From assembly GCF_001905445.1 (NCBI RefSeq), contig NZ_LIVQ01000016.1, positions 1-48,794 on the forward strand: 48,794 nucleotides of DNA, read 5' to 3'. A model generated the notes under the pieces. That model saw only the letters and a program-made list of their open reading frames with translations, was not told the DNA's origin and ran no database searches. Shown here piece by piece: positions 26,214-33,443 of this stretch. Every line of letters starts with the position of its first letter. The first letter of the stretch is position 1. A program made the position numbers and the translations under genes. This stretch comes from Streptomyces sp. CB00455 (GTDB lineage Bacteria > Actinomycetota > Actinomycetes > Streptomycetales > Streptomycetaceae).

Positions 26214-26453
26214 TCAGACGGTCATGCCATCGAACTCCCCGCCCCGTGCACCCGCGAGGAACGCGTCGATCTCCGCCCGTGTGAACACAAGTGCGGGCCC
26301 TTCAGGGAACCGGGAGTTTCGTAACGCAACGGCATCTTCTGCCACTCGTGCAATTTCAACGCAGTTGTTGTACGCGTCGCTCGCGCGCGCTTTCCTCCAG
26401 ACGACCCCCTCAAAATCCATGGCGTTGATCCCGTTGTCGTAGTGGTTGGTCAT
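26214..26453 (-). CDS. DUF397 domain protein
   Basis: This 79-residue protein shows the DUF397 pattern: VVWRKARASDAYNNCVEIAR, then VALRNSRFPEGPALVFTRAE and IDAFLAGARGGEFD. The ATG at 26453 follows GGAGG at 5 bases, which decides the start. It precedes the XRE-DUF5753 gene with only two bases between, so the two are one operon. DUF397 proteins act as partners (antitoxin-like or regulator-controlling) of such XRE proteins in Streptomyces; the exact role is not settled. Confidence 0.9.
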   Translation of the reverse strand: MTNHYDNGINAMDFEGVVWRKARASDAYNNCVEIARVAEDAVALRNSRFPEGPALVFTRAEIDAFLAGARGGEFDGMTV

Positions 26454-26937
26454 GAAACCTCCAGATCGCTGTTGACCAGCAGAGACTTCCCATTGCCCAG
26501 CCTGCTGGGCAGGAACTGACGGTGTTCCCTGGCATCGCCGTGAAAGTTTCACCAGCCGGCGGGCAGCGACGAGCCTATCCGCCTTCCGGGCTCGGCCGCC
26601 GTCCCTCGGAAGAGCGTTCTTTCCGGTCACTAAATCCTCCAAATCCGTCTCTAGCCCGAGGGCGCGGAACGGCTGAGAATGGCCGAGAAACCAGACACCC
26701 GGAGCTCTGCCCGCCCGGGAGAGCCGTTCTGTCGTCGGATCCGCTCATCCGCCGCGACCGCCCTGGGGACCGGACTGACCGGCGCTGTTCACCAGCGTGT
26801 GCCTGTCCGCCGACCACGCCTCCCCAGAGGACCGAGGCGTAGAAGTTGGGCGCCTATGTTGGGTAGTTGGCGTGTCCGCGGGTCGACTGTGGGGAGTACC
26901 GTCCGCGTGAGGAGTGCAGACCGGAGAGGTGCCGCTC
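26454..26937. promoter_or_regulatory. Divergent intergenic region between DUF397 and XRE/TPR genes
   Basis: No gene is visible in these 484 bases. It must contain the promoters of the DUF397 operon (minus) and the XRE/TPR gene (plus). GTTGGG at 26845-26850 and 26858-26863 plus GTTGGC at 26866-26871 form a cluster of repeats about 70 bases upstream of the plus-strand start, a possible regulator site. Confidence 0.4.
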
Positions 26938-28178
26938 ATGACCCATCCCCCTGACACCGGTATCGGGGCGCGCGTGCGTGTGGCCCGGATCGCGGCAGGC
27001 CTGACGCAGGCGGAGATGGCCGGGCTGGTGGGCCGCTCGGAGCGTTGGGCCGAGGACGTCGAGGCCGGCCGCCTCTCCCTGGACCGCTACTCCCTGATCA
27101 CGGCCGTGGCCACGGTCTGCGAGGTCGACGTCGTGTGGCTGCTCGGACAGCCCTACCGGCTGCGCCGCGAACAGGGCTCCGCCGTCCCGCACGTGCCCGC
27201 GCTCCGCGCGGCGCTGCGCCGCTCCTCCCTCATCCTCTCCGGACACCCGGGTCTCGTACCGTCCGGGCCGGCCGCCGACGTCCAGCGTGTCCGGGACCAG
27301 GCCGCCGCCACCAACCGGCACCGCCAGGGCGCGAACTTCCCGCGGTCGCAGGCCTCCTGCCCGCCCTGCTGGAGGACCTGAACACCACGATCCTGATACA
27401 CGAGCGCGGCACCGCCGAGTGGGACGAGGCCCTGCGGCTCCTGGTCGACGCGGCCCGCAACGCCGGCCAGACCCTCAACCAGACCGGTCTGCCCGACCTG
27501 GCGTGGGTCGCGGCGGAAGTCGCGGCCGGGGCGGCGACTCAGCTGGACGACCCGATCGTGAAGGCCGCCGTCGCGTGGGACCGGTGCGGCGCCCTGCTCC
27601 ACCAGGGTTCGGCCCGCGAGACGCAGGCGGTCGCGGACGCCGCCCTGCGCGCTCTGGAGCCGATCTCGGCGACGGGGGACACCGACGCCCTCGTACTGGA
27701 GGGCGCCCTGGTGCTGCGTCAGGTCGTAGCCTGCGCACGCGCCGGCGACGCGGACGGGGCCTGGAGCCAGGCCACCCGCGCACTGGAGGTCTCCGGTCGG
27801 CTTCCGGACGGGCATCACGATCTGAGGTGGCAGACCGTGTTCTCCCGAGCGAACGTCCTGGTGCACACGACCGAGGCGGGCGTCGAAGTCGACGCGCCCG
27901 ACACCGGGCTGTCGTTCGTCGACGACGTCGCCGTGGCGGCGATGCCGAGCCGGGAGCGCATCACCCACTACCGGATCGACGAGGCACGGGCCATGCACCG
28001 CATGGGCCGCTCCGGCGACGCCGTGGTCACCCTGCGGTCGGCCGCGCAACGCGCACCGCACTACGTGCACGCCCACCCGATGGCCCGGGAGCTCGTTGGC
28101 GACATGGTTCGCCGGGGCGTCCCGTCGCAGGCCGCGTCCTTGTCGGGGCTGGTGCGCGGGATGGAGCTCGTGTCCTGA
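26938..28178 (+). pseudogene. XRE regulator with TPR-like domain, broken by one frameshift
   Basis: The ATG at 26938 follows GGAGAGG. The first frame gives an XRE helix-turn-helix (GARVRVARIAAGLTQAEMAG, GRSERWAEDVEAGRLSLDRY). Near 27330 the sense moves to the next frame, which continues VAGLLPALLEDLNTTI and a helical, TPR-like body of about 280 residues (TLNQTGLPDLAWVAAEVAAG, RYRIDEARAMHRMGRSGDAV-like) and ends at 28178. The single -1 step could be a real inactivating indel or a sequencing error; everything else is intact. The family is a common actinobacterial regulator of about 410 residues. Confidence 0.75.
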
Positions 28179-28298
28179 CGTCGGGGCGCATATGCCAGTT
28201 GGACCGCACCGAACGCCGACTCGCCATAAGGCGCTGCGCGCCCTGGTCCCACCAGCCGAGCGGTCTGCCCCGTGAGCCTCGGCCCGAGCGCGGCCTGA

Positions 28299-28454
28299 TC
28301 CACCGCAGCAGCCACCGGCCGCACCTGGTTGCTGCGAACCTGCCGGGCCGGTGCCGCACTCCCCTTCGAGGCACTGGCCCGGCCACCGGAACAACACCGC
28401 AAACTTCGCGGAGAGTTGGTCACGGGTCTCGTCCGGGATGCGCATACCAAATGA
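28299..28454 (+). pseudogene. C-terminal remnant of a gene upstream of pPIWI_RE
   Basis: A plus-strand frame just before and overlapping the pPIWI_RE start reads LPFEALARPPEQHRKLRGEL followed by VTGLVRDAHTK and a stop at 28454. The stretch is too protein-like to ignore and overlaps the next start by 17 bases, as in an operon. It may be the end of a lost partner gene. I cannot name its family. Confidence 0.3.
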
Positions 28455-31179
28455 GAATCTCCTCGGCACCACCTTCCTCTACCCCCTGCCCGACAAGATC
28501 GGCCGCGCATGGCCGGCACTGCGGCAGGAGTACCGCGGCATCACCGGATCCACGGCCAACCTGCCCTACACGGGCCTGCTCACAGTCCTGCGCGCCACCG
28601 GCTACACCTGTGCAGACCTGTACCCCGCAAGCAAGACCGACCCGCCGAAATTCCTGGCCACCAGCCGCCCCCTGAACCCCGACGACCTGCACGCCGCGAT
28701 CGTCCTGTGGGAGCAGGCCCTGCTGCAGACCGACGGCGACCAGTTCTCCTTCGCCTACCAGAGCGAGATCGCCGACCTCATCGCCAGCACCACTCCCGAG
28801 GAGACCTCACTGTGGGAACACTTCACCCGCACCGGTGCCTGCATCGACGCCCCCGGCTGGGCCTGGAGGGCCGCCAGCTGGGCCATCGCGAACCAGCTGG
28901 CCTCCCAGCCCTGGCAGATCGACGGTAAGACCGTCCGCTTCCGGCCCGACCTGGCCAACTGCCTGCAGGTATGGGACACCGACCTGCTGTGGACGAACAC
29001 CTGGGGCGCCGCCTACGGCGATGGCGACACCACCGAGACCATCGGCGAAGAGGACCCAGCGTGGAAGACCCGGATCCACTACGCCACCCTGCGCCTCGAA
29101 GTAGCCGTCAAATCCCACCCCGGGCTCAACGCCCCCGTCGCCACAATCCAGCCCCGCGTCTCGCGCCTCAGCAACACCCTCAAAAGCGCCCGCACCGCCT
29201 GGTTCGCCCCCCGTGCCGCCGACGGCCCCCTGCTCAAACTGCAGCTGGGCGGCAGAGGCGAGCACACCCACCTGGACCACACCACCCGCCTGGCACTGGA
29301 CGCCTGGACTCGCCTGCACGGCGAAAGCGTCTTCCCCCGCGCCGATGATGAGACCGAGTTCCTCGCCCCCCACGCCTGCGACCTCGCCGGACAACCGGGC
29401 GCCCTGCGCGCCCTCATCTCCTTCTCCGGCACCTTCTCCCTGGGCAAAGGCGTCGGCATGCACACCCGCCGCGAACTCGCCCGCCACACCAGCACCGCCC
29501 TCGGACAGCCGCTCCTGCGCACCCACCACGTCGCCGGACGCCCATTCGGCAGCCGCCGCACCACCACCGAGGGCCGCGACAGCGTCCTGCTCGACGACCC
29601 CCGCCTGAGCAAGATCATCGCAGCCGCCGGCCGCGAACACCTGCGCTTCCTCGTCCTGTACCGCCGCCAGAGCGAGCGCACCCGCATGCAGCGCCTGCTC
29701 GCCTACCACTTCAACCGCCCCGACCTGGCCGCTGCCGGCATGCCGGAGAACAAGGTCGTCCCGCTCACCGACCACGTCGAGGCATACCTCCAGCCCGCCG
29801 ACGAACTGCTCAGACACGGTGACCACCACGCGCAGCGCCCCGCCCTCGCCCGCCAGCTCGAAGGTCTGGACGCCCCCGAAGGCACCCGACTACTTGCCCT
29901 GTGCGAGACCGAGTACGACGCGAAGGCCTGGGCCCGCCAGCGCCGAGCCTCCCGCAAGCCCGACGCCACCGTCACCGACCCGTACGAGCTCGACGCCAAG
30001 CCTCACGCCAGCCGCGAACTCGCCCGCCTCGGCGTGCTCACCGAATTCCTCACCCCCCACAAGCCCGGACGCCGCAACCCGCGCAAGAAGGCCCGCAAGA
30101 TCACCACCGCCCTCGACCAGTTGGGCAGCGAACTCGCAGGCGACCACCGCGGCCACATGGCAGTCGCCGACCTCCACCGCACCGCAGGCCTGGTCCACCC
30201 TCGCCTTACGGACGCCCTGGCCTACGGCCCCCACGGCCTCAAAGAACCCCTCGTCCACGTCGGCCTGCACCTGCGCGAGCAGCGAGGCCGCCGCCGCGGC
30301 CCGGCCACCGAGCATCCCCGCCTCATCTGGACCCTCGTCGCACTCGCTCCCCGGCCTGAAGGACTGTGGCGAACCCTGGCCTACCTGCCCGACGAGCAGT
30401 CTCCCGGCGGCTCCTGGCTCGACTACGCTACAGCCAACACCCTCCACCGCAGCCGGCGCCTGCCCGACGGTCGCCGCAGGGACGCACAGCTGCCCCGCTC
30501 CATCGACCGGGCCCTGTGGGACCTCGGCGCCTACGCCGGCACCGCCACGGGCTACATCGTCTACGTCTCCGGCGACCAGGCTCGCAGCATCTGGCCGCTG
30601 CTGGCCAACCGCCACCTGGGCCGCGCCCCCGGCCCCGACGGCACCCTTGACGGGCGTCCCGCACTGCCCGGCTTCGCCCTCCCCGCCGACCATCGCCCCC
30701 GGGCCGTCCTGCGCGTCACCGCCGGCAGCGACCACGTAGCCTCGCCCGCCCTCGTCGAACGACTTGACTACACCGACGAGACCTCCGTCGAGACCCACGA
30801 GGGCAAGCTCGCCACCGGCCTGTTCCAAATGGAGAGCACCACCAACACGTTCATCCTGTGCAACTTGCCCCAGCAATACATCGGTAGCTCCCGCTACGCC
30901 CGCGCAGGCGAGAAGTACTCACGGTGGGCCAGCACCTCCGCTGCGGAACAAGCCGAAACCTGGTACAGCCACACCGCAACGGAAATCAGCGTGCTCCACG
31001 CTCCCGACGACCACGCACCACTCACCTACGGCCTGGCGGCGGCCCGCCTGTGCGACCACGCCTTGCACTGGAACCACCGCACCCGCTACCCAGCCCCCAT
31101 CCACCTTGGCATTCAGATGGACAAGAACCATTGGGAATACCGGCGCACCGTCGATGCAGACTCCGAAGTCGAGGACTGA
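28438..31179 (+). CDS. pPIWI_RE (prokaryotic PIWI-like, RNase H fold) protein
   Basis: This 913-residue protein has the arrangement of the pPIWI_RE family: an N-terminal X domain (about residues 1-400), a MID-like region (about 400-600; RFLVLYRRQSERTRMQRLL) and a C-terminal RNase H/PIWI-like domain (about 600-913). Supporting motifs are LAPRPEGLWRTLAYLPDEQS, GYIVYVSGDQARSIWPLLAN, a Glu in TATEISVL (about residue 849), an Arg in GLAAARLCDHAL (about 870) and the family-typical ending RYPAPIHLGIQMDKN. The family was defined by Burroughs, Ando and Aravind and predicted to act with a helicase and nuclease in RNA-dependent defence. Here neither partner is intact nearby. The ATG at 28438 is used; an in-frame ATG at 28351 has no better site. 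GC content and codon use are typical of the genome. Confidence 0.75.
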   Translation: MRIPNENLLGTTFLYPLPDKIGRAWPALRQEYRGITGSTANLPYTGLLTVLRATGYTCADLYPASKTDPPKFLATSRPLNPDDLHAAIVLWEQALLQTDGDQFSFAYQSEIADLIASTTPEETSLWEHFTRTGACIDAPGWAWRAASWAIANQLASQPWQIDGKTVRFRPDLANCLQVWDTDLLWTNTWGAAYGDGDTTETIGEEDPAWKTRIHYATLRLEVAVKSHPGLNAPVATIQPRVSRLSNTLKSARTAWFAPRAADGPLLKLQLGGRGEHTHLDHTTRLALDAWTRLHGESVFPRADDETEFLAPHACDLAGQPGALRALISFSGTFSLGKGVGMHTRRELARHTSTALGQPLLRTHHVAGRPFGSRRTTTEGRDSVLLDDPRLSKIIAAAGREHLRFLVLYRRQSERTRMQRLLAYHFNRPDLAAAGMPENKVVPLTDHVEAYLQPADELLRHGDHHAQRPALARQLEGLDAPEGTRLLALCETEYDAKAWARQRRASRKPDATVTDPYELDAKPHASRELARLGVLTEFLTPHKPGRRNPRKKARKITTALDQLGSELAGDHRGHMAVADLHRTAGLVHPRLTDALAYGPHGLKEPLVHVGLHLREQRGRRRGPATEHPRLIWTLVALAPRPEGLWRTLAYLPDEQSPGGSWLDYATANTLHRSRRLPDGRRRDAQLPRSIDRALWDLGAYAGTATGYIVYVSGDQARSIWPLLANRHLGRAPGPDGTLDGRPALPGFALPADHRPRAVLRVTAGSDHVASPALVERLDYTDETSVETHEGKLATGLFQMESTTNTFILCNLPQQYIGSSRYARAGEKYSRWASTSAAEQAETWYSHTATEISVLHAPDDHAPLTYGLAAARLCDHALHWNHRTRYPAPIHLGIQMDKNHWEYRRTVDADSEVED

Positions 31180-31218
31180 ACGCGGCCCACTTCGGCGCAT
31201 GCTGGTGGGCCTCGGTGG

Positions 31219-31606
31219 TCTCACTCGCCGGCTCGGACGCGGCTTCCTGACCGGCCAGTACAGTTCGGTCGAAGGGCTGGCGGAGACCGACGTGCGGCGC
31301 AGCCAGCCGCGCTTCGCCGACGGCAACCTCGAACGGAACCTGACGATCGTTGCGAAGCTGAACGAGCTGGCTGCGGCGAAGGGGGTCACCACCGGCCAGC
31401 TCGCCCTGGCATGGGTGCAGCACCGGGGCGACGACGTGGTGCCGATCCCCGGCACCCGGCGCCAGCGCTACCTGGAGGAGAACCTCGCCGCCCTGGCCGT
31501 CGAGCTGTCCCCGGAGGAGCTCGCCGCCATCGAGGCGGCCGCCCCGCCCGAGCAGGTCGCAGGCACCCGCTACGACGCCACCAGCCTCACCTTCGTCAAC
31601 AGCTAA
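31219..31606 (+). pseudogene. C-terminal fragment of an aldo/keto reductase
   Basis: The frame reads RLGRGFLTGQYSSVEGLAET, then VTTGQLALAWVQHRGDDVVP, then IPGTRRQRYLEENLAALAVE and a normal end at 31606. These are the last 130 residues of an aldo/keto reductase, with the NADPH-binding segment 'IPGTRR..YLEENL' present but the catalytic Tyr/Lys/Asp part of the barrel missing. The 5' joint lies within 40 bases of the pPIWI_RE stop, which suggests that pPIWI_RE DNA was inserted into, or recombined with, the reductase. Confidence 0.85.
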
Positions 31607-31725
31607 ACCCGCCGCGCCTCACCGCCCCCGTTCCGCTGCGCAGCCCTGCATGTCGTTCGCTGCGGCCAGTACGAGAACAGGTCCGGGACATTCGGCTGTG
31701 TTCCGCTGGAGACTGACCGGTCCCC

Positions 31726-32880
31726 GTGGTGGTGCGGCGCTCATGCAGCCGGAGACGTTCGCGTGTGCCCGGAAGAACGAGCCCGCCGGAACCTGCATAC
31801 CGCAGGGCGTCGGCAGAAGGGTCTGCGGCCACGCGACCGCGTTCCCGGCACCAGCTCCGCGAGAACACCCACACCCGCTACACCGCCTGCGTCCACCAGC
31901 ACCTCATCCCCGGCCTGGGCAAGAAGAAGCTCGCCAAGCTCGCCGCCAAGGACGTCCGTACCTGGCTCAACCAGGTCCGCACCACCTGCCAGTGCTGCGC
32001 CCGCAGCATCGATGCCGGCCGTGATCAGCCCCGTTGCTGCGCCGCCGGAGCGTGCTGCTCCAAGCGGCTCTCCCCGCTGACGCTGGCGTACATCCACTCC
32101 GTCCTCAAGTCCGCCCTGGAGCACGCCGTCCGCGAGGAGGAGATCACACGCAATGTCGCCCGCAACGTCCGCACGGGTACGCCGCGCCCCCGTCGGTTCG
32201 AACCGCTCACGGCAGACGAAGCCCGCCAGTTCCTCGCTGCTGTTCGCAATCACCGCCTGTTCGCGCTGTACGAACTCGCCCTCCGAACGGGACTCCGCAA
32301 GGGCGAACTCCTCGGCCTTCAGTGGGAAGACCTCGACCTCCAGAAGGGCACTGCCAGCATTCGCCGTACCCTCCAGCGCACCCAGACCGGCGGGCTCACC
32401 GTCCTGCCCACCAAGACCCGAGCCTCCGAACGACGCATCGCCCTCCCCAGCGAGTGCATCCAGTCATTCAAGGAACACCGTGAGGTACAGGAAGGAGAAC
32501 GAGAGGCGGCAGCGGACGACTGGAGGGACAACGGCCTCGTCTTCAGCACTCGGGCAGGAGGGCCGATCGATCCCGCGAACCTCAATCGCCACTTCCGCGC
32601 CCTCCTCGATCGGGCAGGGCTCCGCCGCATCCGCTTCCACGACCTACGCCACTCCACCGCCACCCTCCTCCTGGAGCAAGGCGTCGAACTCATCGTGATC
32701 AAAGAACTCCTCGGCCACGCCCACATCGGCGTCACCGCCACCGTCTACGCCCACGTCAGACTCCGCCTCCAACGCGACGCCATCGACCTCCTCGGCCGCA
32801 CCCTCCGGCGCTCCGACGAGACCACCAGCCAACCCGACGACCGTGACGAACCGCCGCCCTGCGCAGCACCCATCCGCTGA
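31726..32880 (+). CDS. Tyrosine-recombinase integrase, N-terminally truncated
   Basis: Residues 41-384 match actinobacterial site-specific integrases of integrative elements: an arm/core-binding domain with cysteine-rich insert (RTTCQCCARSIDAGRDQPRC), then the catalytic domain. All catalytic residues are present: Arg191 (TGLRKGELLG), Lys230 (PTKTRAS), His305 and Arg308 (HDLRH), His331 (GHAHIG) and Tyr341 (VYAHV). The first 40 residues from the GTG at 31726 bear no resemblance to the family, and roughly 60 normal N-terminal residues are missing, so the gene is cut near 31846. Integration activity is doubtful. No excisionase or attachment site was found. It marks a former mobile-element edge beside module 2. 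Confidence 0.85.
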   Translation: MVVRRSCSRRRSRVPGRTSPPEPAYRRASAEGSAATRPRSRHQLRENTHTRYTACVHQHLIPGLGKKKLAKLAAKDVRTWLNQVRTTCQCCARSIDAGRDQPRCCAAGACCSKRLSPLTLAYIHSVLKSALEHAVREEEITRNVARNVRTGTPRPRRFEPLTADEARQFLAAVRNHRLFALYELALRTGLRKGELLGLQWEDLDLQKGTASIRRTLQRTQTGGLTVLPTKTRASERRIALPSECIQSFKEHREVQEGEREAAADDWRDNGLVFSTRAGGPIDPANLNRHFRALLDRAGLRRIRFHDLRHSTATLLLEQGVELIVIKELLGHAHIGVTATVYAHVRLRLQRDAIDLLGRTLRRSDETTSQPDDRDEPPPCAAPIR

Positions 32881-32923
32881 CGTTGCCGTCAACTACTGCC
32901 GTCAGACACTCCAGCACGCGCCA

Positions 32924-32957
32924 GAGGCCCCACCGGAAGATCGACCGGTGGGGCCTC
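32924..32957. terminator. Bidirectional terminator between integrase and immunity gene
   Basis: Perfect 13-bp arms (gaggccccaccgg at 32924-32936 and complement at 32945-32957) with an 8-base loop lie 44 bases after the integrase stop and 37 bases beyond the immunity gene stop on the other strand. It can serve both convergent transcripts. Confidence 0.75.
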
Positions 32958-32993
32958 ATGCATTACCTGCTCTATTGCAACTTGGTCGCCGCG

Positions 32994-33443
32994 TTAGTCT
33001 TGACTATCGCCTATCAGCCGACCATCAGTAGATTGCTCGGGTTTCACCGAGAACCATCCTTCACTGACCTCTTCGAGAGTCCCGGATGAAGCCATTAGAC
33101 GGCACTCCCGGGTCAACTCATCTGCCGTGACCTTCGATGCAATCCCCCGACTCGCGGAGAATCTCTCAATCCGCCACGAATCGAATACAGGGGTTCCGTC
33201 GATAAGGAAATCGATATCGATTTCCCGACCATCGCTCGAAACAAACAGGCAACCGTCGCCGTGTACCGCGTACTCGATCCCACCCGAGATTGATCCAGAC
33301 TTTGACAGCTGGCCTGTACGCACACGCCTCACGATCGCTGCCAGGCTCGAACCCAGGTCAGGGAGACTTCGCAAGACTTCCGCTTGAACACGAGCGAGGG
33401 TCTCAACATACTCCGTCACCTCGGCGGAAGCGTTGCTCATCAT
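32994..33443 (-). CDS. Immunity protein of the module 2 RHS toxin (DUF6896-like)
   Basis: This 149-residue protein begins MMSNASAEVTEYVETLARVQ. Its centre, YAVHGDGCLFVSSDGREIDI, followed by GTPVFDSWRIERFSAS, resembles the pattern of DUF6896 immunity-type proteins ('HG.GC.v....g..vDfDf....fd.WR'). No signal peptide or membrane segment is present, as expected for a cytoplasmic antidote. The ATG overlaps the RHS stop (ATGA), so toxin and antidote are translationally coupled. Base composition is visibly lower in GC than the RHS body. The immunity role is from position and family pattern. Confidence 0.7.
   Translation of the reverse strand: MMSNASAEVTEYVETLARVQAEVLRSLPDLGSSLAAIVRRVRTGQLSKSGSISGGIEYAVHGDGCLFVSSDGREIDIDFLIDGTPVFDSWRIERFSASRGIASKVTADELTRECRLMASSGTLEEVSEGWFSVKPEQSTDGRLIGDSQD

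Noticed and set aside
27153..28472. Open frame of 439 codons on the minus strand
   Set aside because: Antisense to the XRE/TPR pseudogene, no domain or ribosome-binding site.
28807..29829. Open frame on the minus strand opposite pPIWI_RE
   Set aside because: Gly/Val/Ala-rich shadow with no motif.
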